Shown here: one piece after another, positions 34,570-44,943 of the stretch | Layout of the letters: every line of letters begins with the position of its first letter | How positions within the stretch are numbered: position 1 is the first letter of the stretch | Assembly: GCF_019320115.1 (NCBI RefSeq) | Contig: NC_089593.1 | Span: 16,332,221-16,396,220 of the forward strand | Length of the DNA: 64,000 nucleotides | Direction: 5' to 3' | Origin: Miscanthus floridulus | Taxonomy: Eukaryota > Streptophyta > Magnoliopsida > Poales > Poaceae | The notes under the pieces: model-generated | The model's database searches: none | Told to the model about the DNA's origin: nothing | What the model saw: only the letters and a program-made list of their open reading frames with translations | Program-made: the position numbers and the translations under genes

Positions 34570-36640
34570 AGGGTCTCCCCCTAGCCTAGCCCAATCATTC
34601 ATTCCCCATCTCATCACAGCGTCGCGGGGGGCGAGACGACTTCATCCCCACGGCGATCTCCAACTCCTACACTGGCCCCATCGCCTCCACAACGATCTCC
34701 AACTCCTACACTGGCCCCACCGCCTCCACAACAATCTCCAACGCCTCCACGCCGGACTCCAACACCGGCCTCATCGCCTCCACGCCGGTCTCCAACACCG
34801 CCCCCACCCCTTCCACAGCGACGCACTACAGAGACGTCTAAGGTCCCGGTGGCAAAGAAGACCCCGAAAAAAAGAGTTATTTCTCAAGAAATACTTCCTG
34901 AAAAGACTGATGAGCAAATAGCAGCTGAAGAAGACAAAAAAGTGAAAGATTTTTTTATGGATATCCAAAAGCAGAGACAAGCGAAGCTTAAGGAGAAGCC
35001 GTACTTTTACATACCACGAGATCTGCTGAGGCAGAAGGTCGAAGCTCACAAGAAAAAGATGCTTGAAGTTCGTAAGCCTCCGCCACTATCAGACTATGAC
35101 CGCTCCCTCGTGAAGTCACATGATGCACATAAGAAAAGGAAAAGAGCATCAGGGAAGGATGTCCCACAGCTCGGACAATAGAAGCAACCAATGCAAAATC
35201 TTGTTGTTGCTAATGAATATGGTTCCGACATAGAAGTCTATCGACCAGACAACTCTGGAGAAATGTCGGTTTAAGACCTTAATGCTTTTTTTGAACTAAT
35301 TGGTTTAACCTTGGATCAATTGACGGGCAAAGCTCCAATCCAGAACCTGGAAGTTGATACCTGGAAGACTTATAAATTTGGCAAAAGTCTGTACAACCCT
35401 GTGGCTCTGAATGAAATGGGTACGCAAATGTACTTGCTCAACAAGTGGTACATGTAGGCGTGTGGCAGGGGTGAGGAGTGGATCTTTGTCAGATTTAGAG
35501 ACCATCATTACTTCCATGGCGATGACATCTTACATATTAGTTTCGAAGAATTGCATCCACTATACCACATGGACGCTCTAGACAAATCAATCATTAGCTC
35601 CTTTTGTTTGTAAGTGATTCTTACTTTTATTTAATAAACTCACTTCCATGCGTACGTGTATATAATTATCCTCACATGTAACTTATATTTATATACAGAT
35701 TCCAGATGTCAGAGCTCCAAAGAATACAAGACACCAGTGTTGGCTTCATTGATCCTTATATCGTATTCAAAACCGATATTATTGTCAAGGAGCGGTGGGT
35801 ATCTGAAGCACAGAAGAATATCATGAGGTTCTTCGTGAAGCAGCACGACAAGACAACAATACTTTTCCCGTACAACTTTGAGTAAGTGTTAATAATAATG
35901 TAGTCTACACATTTTATGTAATATCAATACAACTTATATGCATGTACGTGTGTGTATAAACCAATGCAAGTTTCACTGGATACTCATTGTCATTGAGTTA
36001 AACTCAAGTCGGTTAGTAATCTTGGACTCGTTGAGAAAAGAGCGGGCACTATACCAAGATATGATAGACATTATCCAGGGGTAATTTCGATCTCTCGCGC
36101 ACAACTATTATTGAATAGACTTTGCCATAATTTATTAACGATCATACATTATTGGTCGCACAGGGTTTGGAAAGAGTTTATTCGGCAACACCGTAAGGAT
36201 TGCAAGGCACCACTTAATGTAGTTGAAATACCAGTAAGTTGTACTATATATACTTCCCCACGTGTTTAATTACTATATCGTACTTCAATTTACGTGTGAG
36301 ATGATGATAATAATCTTCTTCTCGTACAGTGGTGTTTACGGCAGCAACCAGGTAATAACTTGTGTGGATACTACGTTTGTGAATTTATCACTGCACACAT
36401 AAGAAGAACTACTGAAGATGTCCTCAGAGTACGTATATATCAATTTTTTATTTATTTTTAAATGAATATATATATATGTATTAATACTTTTTCTTTTATT
36501 TCAAATGCAAGACTGAATGGTTGAAACAAAGGGTCATGCAAAAAGACCATCTGAAAGCAGTTCAAGAGTCAATAGTAGGATTTCTTCTAGAAAAAGTGCT
36601 AAATCCCAACGGCGAGTTCTACTTTGATCCTAAGGAATAA
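34570..36640 (+). pseudogene. Proline-rich linker and Ulp1-type (C48) protease
   Basis: A Pro-rich repeat (SPTPTLAPxPPQ-like units, 34640-34820) leads into a Lys-rich region and then a Ulp1/SENP-like cysteine protease spread over six exons with visible GT-AG junctions (breaks near 35610/35700, 35884/35970, 36080/36166, 36233/36330, 36429/36512). The catalytic His lies in FHWILIVIE, the Asp in LVILDSLR, and the Gln and Cys in QQPGNNLCGYYV. The stop is TAA at 36638-36640. Stops at about 35179, 35272 and 35455 interrupt the linker and start of the domain. Ulp1 enzymes cleave SUMO-like tags. Many CACTA and MULE elements have captured this domain, but its role in transposition is not settled. The catalytic core itself has no stop. 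Confidence 0.8.
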
Positions 36641-36911
36641 ATGATGTAAATTAAATGTTTATTAATATCGTTATTTTCGAGAACAAGATTATGAAAGTAT
36701 TGTATATATACATATATATATATCTATAATATATATAGTTTTATACTTTATTCGAATATAATAATGCTCGAGATGAGAATTAGATGTAATTATATGCGTG
36801 TGTATTTATATTAGCAGCGTAGAATATGTACATAAAAACATATTATATATTAAACAAATATGTGTAACTGAACTGAAAACAAATTAAACAAAAAAAAAAG
36901 AAAAAGAAAAT

Positions 36912-37090
36912 GAATCTTTAGTCCCGGTTGGGGTTACCAACCGGGACTAAAGGGTGCGGCCACGTTTGCTCGGCTGGAGGGCCTTTAGTCCCGGCTCGAT
37001 GACCCGGGACTGAAGGTTCTACTTTTAGTTTTGGGATCGTTGTCCCGGCGCGGTAACCGGGACTAAAGGCCGTTATCGCCCGGGACAACA
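36912..37090. repeat. CACTA right subterminal repeats
   Basis: Palindromic units with TTTAGTCCCGG and CCGGGACTAAAGG cores, ending in the terminus at 37109. Counterpart of the left block. Confidence 0.85.
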
Positions 37091-37112
37091 AGTCCATCCT
37101 GTAGTAGTGGTG

Positions 37113-38621
37113 GCCTTCAAAATTAAAGTTGAACAAAAACTCTGAAAAAAGAGCTGTGAACAAATAGCCAACCAAACTAACCACTACCAGATCACAGTAA
37201 CACTGTTAGAGGAGCTACCATCTTCCCTCAAATGGCTGACCAAGTTACGGACGCAAATATGTACTTTGCATGTTAATAAGGCAACCTCGCACGTATGCAT
37301 GCCATGCTGCAAACTGTAATCAATAATCATGTCACTTTAACTGGTTATGTTCTTGTGTTGCAACTGCTTTGATACTTTATTAGTTCTTCTTTGTGGGTTC
37401 TTGCCACGCTAGCAATAGTATATACCAAGATGATCACACTGTGCACGTTGCAAGTCTCTGACATGTTGCTAAGCGGGAGTATCCGAAACACAAGTGTCAA
37501 TTAGCTAGCGACGTGCTGCGTGCCGAGACTGCGTGTCGCTCTGATTCCATCAGTGATTCATCGTGTCGGAACAAGATGCCAGTTATAAACACACAATTTA
37601 GTGATGCTAATGCATGCAAACATGAACGCCACGTAAGTGATGATGACTCAGTTGGTCCTGACGCAGCAAAGTGCAGACAGGAACAGGACTACGTAGCTCC
37701 TGTATTAAACTGAGCACATGTCTCATCGGCCGCCGCATTTTCTGACCAGATAGATATCAGTTTTTCACTTGCTACCAATGCAATGCAACTTGTAAATTAT
37801 CAGTTGAGAAATGAGATCTGTTTACTGCTAATGCATGTGACATAAGTACCATGTTCGCTTGATTGTTTCTGTGGCTTAAAAGCCGGCTGATGCTGTTTTA
37901 TTGTGAGAAAAAAATACTATATCATGGCTGATACGATCAAGCGAACAGTGTGAAAAAATACTGTATCATGACTGATAAGCATGGCTGAAGAAGGTCTGGA
38001 ACACGGACAGCCTAAAACTGATGCTGAAAAGGCAGAAATGGAAATGTAGACTTCAGTGAGGATAGACCATTACACGCATTAAAATATTTGGAAACAGGAA
38101 ACTGATTCTCTTTCCAGCACGTCTAAGGCCTTCGCTTTGCATATACAACTTCAAAAAAATAAAAAAGATTGCTAACTGAATTCTCCTTTTGCCTTACGAC
38201 TATTCAACTCGTATATAAGGAGAGACATGTAGTAAACTGATGAAATTGTCTCACAGGAATTCCAAAATTAGCATCATCTGACAAGGTACACGCATTATCA
38301 AGCACGGCTTAGTGTTACATGAGCTCCTGATGGTTACATGTAAGATGAAAAGAAGCTATCACTTTTACCATCGCTAGCTATGCTGCACCGTTGCAACTGC
38401 AACCAGAATTGCAGATGCTGCCATACTACCACCAACATGCACTAAACTTGCCGGTACTGTTCTGCAGCTAAATTTGTGTGCAGAAACACTAGTGACGCAC
38501 TGCAGGTTTTCAGCTGGCTTTTTTTTGTATGTACACTAGCTTGGATATATCAGTTCTAAATTGGTGTTAGCAGTACGATTAGCAGATGGTGCAAGCAAAT
38601 ACTTTCTTGCTTTTTATCTGA
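37113..38621. other. 3' flank of MFS gene A
   Basis: No gene recognised. Parts resemble 24800-26260, so the CACTA element appears to have landed within a duplicated flank. The open frame 37513-37713 has no known domain. Confidence 0.5.
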
Positions 38622-40909
38622 TTAGCAGCAGATGGTGTTAGCAGTACGATTAGCCAGAAGAGGTGCTTGCTCTGCCTCCTCATCAGGCTGGCCTGAAACA
38701 GCAATTTCGGAGCATTTGTCCTCTCTTTCTGGAGTAAGCGTCCAAGCGAAGCATAAGGAGATTGCCTGTAAATGTATTTAGCATTAGAAAAGCTCCCATG
38801 TTTAGATATCCAGTTGTAAAGCCATATTAACCATACTGCAGAGGAGAAAAGGTTCTAACCAAGAAGAAACCAGCCATAAGGAAACTGAATCCTCTGCAGT
38901 TGAAGGGGGCTTCGGGTGAAATGAAGTAAGCTGAAAGACAGGCATGGAAAAGGATAAGACCCGAATACACTCAATATAGAATGGAGCGTGTAGAGTCAGT
39001 CCATAGGATTAGGAATTATGAATTTGTAAAATAGTGCTAACAAGTCAGTGGGCTCATGTATAGAGGTGCCATGGATTGCATGGTTCCGACGAACCCTTGT
39101 GCCTTTCCCTGTGAATTTGTTTGTTTTTTTTTAAAAAACAATACTATGCCAGTAAGACAGAAGATTAGGCTAAAAGGTTTCATTCTTCAATTACCAAAAC
39201 AAAACAAAGACAGGTAGCGTCTGTATGGGTACCTGGTCAGTTGAAAGTGCTTCCCCAGAAATTATTGCATAGGTCTGCAGATATGCATATTTATGACGCA
39301 AGTAAGTGTACAAGTATCACTTGAATGCAGAGAGGATATGATGCATGAATTGGTGCTGCAAAAGTTTCAGCCAGTTCCTTCCTTCAGATAATTTTTAACC
39401 ATGAAACTCTGTAGATTTGCATATTTTCCACATGCATGCACAAATAGCATTGGAACACACTGAATATGTAACTGACGAATTTGATACTGAGACAGTTTTA
39501 GTCATAGAACATCCTTCTGTGAAATTGTAACCACGAATTTTTTGTTCCATACCACAACTCAACCAAAATACAAGATTGACTTACAGCTGGTTTGGCCAGA
39601 ACACAGATGACACCCAGCGTAGAGCAAATGTAAGGCACCTGCAAAACAGATGCAAGTTACACAAAACAAATTTTTGCAATTGTACCACATAAACCCATCA
39701 CAATGCATCTCCAAGCTCAAATACATACCCACCAAGCCCATGCAACACCATAAAGAAAAGCCTGCAGAACAATTTTTCCACAGAAATCGATAAACTGAAT
39801 TTTGCAATAGTATACCTTAGATTGAAAACATAGCAAAGGATCCCGGAGCAATAACTCACATAGGCAATTGATGTGAGTATTGAAATGCATAATACTCCTT
39901 TTCCATCAATTATGCGGCTAAGAAGAGGGAGGACCAAAATCTGCAATTTAGAAACAGTATCGAAGCTGCAAATCTAACAAATGATACTAAGCCATTAAAA
40001 ATTATGGTGGCCAACGGGGTACTAGTTAAAACTAAAATTTTCACCTGGGAAAAGATCGAACCAATATCTACCACCATTAGAATTTCTGAGAACTGATCCT
40101 TGTCAAAGCCAAATACTGACTTCAGGTAGTACTGAAAAAATGAAATCAAGTGCACAATTCTTTTAAACACTGTCGTGAAGCTTTTTAGAGAACGTACTAT
40201 GCACGTGTTTCATTAAGAGGAGGGGATGTGACCCTCAAAAGTACAGAACAAAACAGAACACTGTCATGAAGTAGAAAGCAAGAAAATAATTACCAGAAGG
40301 ACATCACTGATGCCCATCATTCCCAATTCATAGAAGAAAGAAATGACTGAGATTCGCCTAAGTGTTTCACTATAAACACAATAAAACAAGGAAGTTTAAC
40401 AAAAATTGCATTAGCAGATGCAAACCACCGGCTGACTTGAAAACTAATTGATTGTCATTGTAAAGTTTCCGAGCATGAATAGATAAATAAGTACTGCCTT
40501 ATTCTTAATGGAATCAGTAAGTCTGCTTCTCGTTCCTGTAGTCCCTTCATGAATGATTGAATGAAGGAAGAAGTTTCACTTAAACTCTGACAGAACTTTC
40601 ATGATAGATATTTATGAACTCATATAAAACTTTATACATACTTTTTTGTTAAAAAAACGCCACATAGAAAAATACCTTTGCAAATATTTCTGGGACAAGT
40701 CATTATTATTGTTAATCGTTCAAATACAAGTTTATTATCAATATTTATTCCATGAGAACTAGGAGGGTGATCTAAACTTCTTATAGGATTTGACATGAAA
40801 TTTCATGAATTACTTGAGTATTCAACTTCTTTAATTATAAAGTCAACTCTGACAGAAGCCTTACCTATTTTTGATTATACTAATGTTCTCCTTCATAGAG
40901 TTCCAGCGT

Positions 40910-41655
40910 TGCTGTCTCACCTCAATGCCGAGGTAGTAGGAGAGCGCTCCGAAATCGCTCATTTTGAAACGAGCAGCCATCTCACGCTTGAAGTCGTCAA
41001 TGTCCTCCGCCGCGCTCAAGTGACGATCAAGTCATCCACATACACGTCGAAGACGAGCTCCTTCTTCCCCGTCGCCGCGTGTAGAGCGCGTGCTCCGTAG
41101 CGCAGCGAGTGAACCCAAGCTCGCCCAAGGTGGCGTCGAGCTTGGTGTTCCACGCCCAAGGGGCTACCGCAGCCCGTAGAGCGTGTTGCACAGCTTGAGC
41201 ACCTTGTGCTCAGCGCCCTTGACGGCGAAGGCTAGAGCTTGCTTGACGAAGACCGTCTCTGTGAGCTCGCCGTTGAGGAACGCAGACTTGACGTCGAGGT
41301 GGTAGACGCGCCAATCCTTCGCTGCTGCCATGGCCAATAGCAGACGAATGGACTCCATTCGCGCCACCAGAGCAAAGACTTCCTCGAAGTCGATGCCCTC
41401 ACGTTGCACGAAGCCACGGGCGATGAGCCGAGCCTTGTACTTGAGAATGGCGCCGCGCTCGTCCTACTTCACCTTGTAGACCCACTTCAAGCCGATTGGC
41501 TTGCAGCCCACCGGTGGATCTACCAGCTCCCATGTGCCATTGTCCTCGATGGCCTTCATCTCTTCCAACACCGCCTGTCGCCAATTGTCATCGCGTTTAG
41601 CCACTGCAAAATGTCGATGGCTCCTTGGCACTAATAAGGAGCAGCTCTGGATCAT
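40910..41655 (-). pseudogene. Copia reverse transcriptase, broken
   Basis: Frames on the minus strand give the start of the Copia reverse transcriptase (WRQAVLEEMKAIEDNGTWELV), a TAG after WVYKVK, then VYHLDVKSAFLNGEL with the first catalytic Asp, and LVFDVYVDDLIVT with the YVDD box. A frameshift lies near 41160 and another just after the YVDD box. The frame then reads FKREMAARFKMSDFGALSYYLGIEVRQ-like residues and enters the MFS exon without a stop. RNase H is absent. Confidence 0.85.
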
Positions 41656-42121
41656 CGAGCACCCGACTCGTCAGGCCTGTGGCCCCTACATTGCCGACGA
41701 TGTCGTCTAGCCTACGGAACCACACCTCCTCGCCATCGTGGAAGGCATCCATGAACTTGCTAATGTCGCTTGGAGGGGAGGTGAACTCGATCGGTGGTCC
41801 CCAGCCTCCCTGTTCTGCCGGAGTGGTCGGCATCGCTGTTGGACCGCTCGGCACCACTGCCGGAGTGGTCGGCATTGCTGCTGGTCCACTCGGCACCACT
41901 CCTAGAGTGGTCGGATCTACTGCTGGAGCAGTCGGCACCACTCTTGGAGTGGTCGGCACTGCTGTTGAAGTGCTCGGCACCCCCTCTAGAGTGTTCGGCA
42001 TTGCTGCTGGACCGATCGGCACCTCTTCTCCAGCGTCTCCACCACCGTGGATGACTATCTGTTCGACGACAAAGGTGCTGCTCAAGCTGCTAGCTTCCCC
42101 TGTGCCTAGACCCTCCTAGTC
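41656..42121 (-). pseudogene. Copia integrase-RT linker, Pro/Thr-rich repeat
   Basis: Between integrase and reverse transcriptase, the minus strand encodes repeated units of about 12 residues (VPTTPxAVPxGPAAMP-like), at about 41815-42010. The plus strand reads GAGTGGTCGGCA repeats. This hinge is variable in Copia polyproteins. Its plus-strand open frames are shadows. Confidence 0.7.
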
Positions 42122-43230
42122 CTAGACCGCCATCTCATCGAACACCACATCCCTAGAGATCACCACCTTACCTCCCTTGGGATCATAGAGCCGATACGCC
42201 TTGGTGCCCTCCTCGTAGCCCAGGAGCACCATCGGCGTGCTCCTGTCTTCCAGCTTGCCGAGGTGAGGCTTGGTGTTCTTCACATGGTCGACGCAGCCAA
42301 ATGTCCTGAGGAAGGATACATTCAGCTTGCGTGCATGCCAAGCCTCGAACGACGTCTTGCACTTCAGGGCCTTGGTGGGCACGCGATTGAGGATGAACAC
42401 CGCCTCTCCCCAGAACTTTGCCGACAAGCTTTTGGCCTTCATCATCGACCTCGCCATGCCGACCACCGTCTGGTTCCGCCGCTCCACCACGCCATTCTGC
42501 TACGGCGTGTACGGCGCGGTGTGGTGACACATCACCCCTTGATCCGCGCAGTACGCAGCAAACTCCACCGAGGTGAACTCGCTGCCGTGATCCGTCCTTA
42601 GCATGCGTAGCTTCTTCCCACACGCGTCTTGAACCTCTTGATCGCCTCCGACGCCTCGCCCTTGCTCGTCAGGAGCTACAACCACATGTAGCGGCTACAT
42701 TCATCCACGAGCAGAATGAAGTACTTGCGCCCATCGTGCATTGCCGGCGTGATCGCCCAGCAGAGGTTACCATGGACCAGCTCGAGGGCGTCAGCCATGC
42801 GGTACTTCGCCGTTTTCGGGAATGGCAGCCTTCTTTGCTTCCTGGCCAGGCAGCTGTCACATAGCTCGCCGGCGTCCTCGATGTGAAGCAGCCTAGTCAC
42901 CATCTTCTCCAGCCGACCAAGAGCGTCAAAACTGAGATGGCCATACCGGGCATGCCATGGCTCCTCCGTGCGCCGTGCAGCCAAGCAGATGGGCTGCTCT
43001 ACCTTTAAGTCATGCAGGTACAGCCGGTTTCGAGACCTCTTCACCTTAGCAAGAAGCCACTGCTTCCGGTCCCAGATCCTGAGGACGATGTCCTTGATCA
43101 GTTCCTCGCAGCCACGCTCATCTAGCTGACCAATGCTGATGATGCTTGAACGTAGCTGTAGGATGTAATATACATTCGTCAGCACGCTGTGCTCGCCGTT
43201 CTGGCACCTGAAGATGATGGTGCCGCGCTC
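42122..43230 (-). pseudogene. Copia integrase, broken
   Basis: From the right: the GAG-pre-integrase region with WHARYGHLSFDAL and CDSCLARKQRR, then HGNLCWAI where the first catalytic Asp (normally HGDLC) is Asn, and LLVDECSRYMW. A break follows near 42676, then LRTDHGSEFTS with the second Asp. TAG stands where a Gln is usual before QNGVVERRN, which holds the catalytic Glu. The C-terminal part (FWGEAVFILNRVPTKAL, FGCVDHVKN, YRLYDPKGGKVVISRDVVFDE) is open. The enzyme would insert element DNA, but this copy cannot. Confidence 0.85.
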
Positions 43231-43505
43231 TCAGATCGCCACCCTTGAGCCGTCACCGAACTTCACCATGCAGGTCACGTTGCCGTCGAGCTCGGAGAAG
43301 GCTGCCTTGGAGCCCATCATGTGGTTGCTGACGCCGGAGTCCAGGTACCATTGCTGCTCTTGCTCACCGCCCACACGTCCGAGGTGGATTTGGGCGTGCG
43401 GTTCGTCGAGGTTGACAGCCTTCAGAGCCTTCCCATGCTCCTCCACCGCCGTCACCTCTCCCTTCTCCCTGGCCTCAACGTCGTGCAGTGCACAGAACAT
43501 AGCCA
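43231..43505 (-). pseudogene. Copia aspartic protease
   Basis: Short frame containing WYLDSGVSNHM, the Copia protease active-site region (usually DSGAS). A stop at about 43229 separates it from integrase, and the preceding gag is in another frame. Confidence 0.75.
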
Positions 43506-44420
43506 TCAGGAGAGTGGCCTCATCATCATCATCAGCCTACACCAGATGAGCCTCAGCCTCTTCTCCTGCTTGCGATTTGGGCACTCCTTTGCCCAATGGC
43601 CTGTCTTCCCGCAACGTCGACAGACGTTGGGGTCGACCTTCTTCTTCTTCTCCGAAGAAGCCTTGCCGCGGCGCTTGCCATCGCCACCGCGGCTGGAGGA
43701 GGCTTCCCCAGACTTCTTCTCCTTCATCCGGGCAGCCCACTCCTCCTCTGTCATCAGCAACTTGCCGCTGTCCATTGTTGCTGTGGCCTGCTCCATGCGC
43801 TCGTCCACCGCCCATAGACAACCTATCACATCCTCAATGGTGAGGGTGGACAAGTCCAACATTGTCTCTATGGAGAGAGCGATTTGGATGTACTTCACCA
43901 GTACGGAGTGGAGGTACTTGGAGACCGCCTCTTCTTCGTTGATGGTGACGCTGTGGCTCCTCAGCTTGCTGATGAGCGACTGCAGGCGGAGGGAGAAGTC
44001 CTTCGCCGACTCACCATCCTTGAACTTGAGGGTGGCGTACTCCTGCTTCAGCAGCTGGGCCGTCGTCTTCTTTGCGCGGTCGGAGCCGACGCGCATCACT
44101 ACAATGGCCTCCCATGTCTCCTTAGCAGAGTTCTTCGCCCCCAACGGCTCCCTGTACTCCGCCAGCACAGCAGCGAGGATAGCCTCCAACGCTGACATAT
44201 CGTCTTCTTCGTTGTCGGTGCCCTTGTCAATGGCATTCCAGAGCCGTCGGGCTCTGAGCTTGACCTTCATGATCACCGCTCACTTGCCATACTTGGTGCG
44301 AGTCAGCGTCGGCCAACTGGTGCCGCTGACCTCCCGCACCATGCGCACGACGACCTCCTGTCGTGGCTGGGCAGCCACAGCAGCGCCGCTGCTGTCGTCC
44401 ATCTCTGAACCGTCCGTCAT
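43506..44420 (-). pseudogene. Copia gag with CCHC zinc knuckle
   Basis: ATG at 44420. After 46 codons a TGA (44280-44282) stands where a Trp is usual, and the frame then continues from [13 protein letters not shown] to a CCHC knuckle ([14 protein letters not shown], near 43600). The UBN2-type Gag core lies in between. A frameshift after the knuckle ends the frame before protease. Gag packages element RNA. The nonsense codon and frameshift show this copy is dead. Confidence 0.85.
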
Positions 44421-44450
44421 TGCCAACGGTTAGTCCGGCGACGACGCTTG

Positions 44451-44466
44451 TACGACTTTGATACCA
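44451..44466 (-). other. Copia primer-binding site
   Basis: The minus strand reads TGGTATCAAAGTCGTA five bases inside the LTR. TGGTATCA is complementary to the 3' end of the initiator methionine tRNA, the usual Copia primer. Confidence 0.8.
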
Positions 44467-44471
44467 CTTAT

Positions 44472-44943
44472 TGGTCCCTCGGTTGCCCTGCACAGGTAAG
44501 CAGTAAGCTTACCAGCACACTCACTCACTATGGCTAGAGGTAGAAGAAGATAATCACACTCACTCACTATGGCTAGAGGTAGAAGAAGATATTAAGAACA
44601 GCTCACACACACAGAGCACAAGCCCAGCGCTGGTCGAAAGCTCTGCTTCTGGATGTGGCAAATTGAACTGATTTGCTGTATTGCCTTGGCATAGCATATA
44701 TACAGGTGCTTGGTACCTCTACCAGGTACGTAGTTGTTGGTGAGTACACCAACTACCTACTCCTAAGATACAAGGCTTAGCTCAGCCATCTCTTCACTAC
44801 ATGGCTGAAGTAAACCATTCCTACTCCCTTACTGCAATAGCAGCAGGGACTGAACAGCTGAGCCGACCAGTTCCAACTCCTAATCAGGGAGTGGACAGCT
44901 TAGCCGACTAGTTCAAATGGGGAGCAACAGATTATGTCTTACA
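44472..44943 (-). repeat. Copia 5' LTR, 472 bp
   Basis: On the minus strand it begins TGTAAGACATAATC, right where the MFS exon is interrupted, and ends GGGACCA. It holds a 39-bp tandem duplication at 44516-44593. The other LTR is absent. Confidence 0.8.

Larger units (their letters stand above)
26554..37109 (+). mobile_element. CACTA (En/Spm) DNA transposon, 10.56 kb
   Basis: The left end is CACTACTAGAGAACAGACT and the right end, inverted, is CACTACTACAGGATGGACTT. Both begin CACTACTA and are flanked by GTG. Palindromic TTTAGTCCCGG/CCGGGACTAAAG units fill the subterminal zones (26620-26845 and 36912-37090), where the transposase of this superfamily binds. Inside, on the plus strand, are a GRF zinc-finger gene, a TNP2-type transposase, and a TNP1-like gene joined to a Ulp1-type protease. 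Stops, frameshifts and a missing TNP2 segment make it non-autonomous, yet the termini look usable in trans. Confidence 0.92.
40910..44943 (-). mobile_element. Truncated Copia retrotransposon in MFS exon 5
   Basis: Minus-strand element: 5' LTR at 44472-44943, initiator-Met primer site, gag, protease, integrase and reverse transcriptase. It breaks off after the YLGIEVRQ segment of reverse transcriptase. RNase H and the 3' LTR are missing. Its right edge falls exactly after VSVVLSV codons of the host exon, and its left edge touches the rest of that exon. Because one end is lost, there is no target duplication to compare. Stops, frameshifts and a changed integrase residue make it inert. Confidence 0.88.

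Noticed and set aside
37513..37713. 66-residue plus-strand frame downstream of MFS gene A
   Set aside because: No domain, no splice partner, and it lies in a duplicated non-coding flank.
41625..42119. 164-residue plus-strand frame with repeated Val/Gly/Leu units
   Set aside because: Shadow of the Pro/Thr-rich Copia linker repeat.
43321..44433. 370-residue plus-strand frame
   Set aside because: The reverse of the Copia gag-protease region. No domain of its own, and the minus strand reads a clear zinc knuckle and protease motif.
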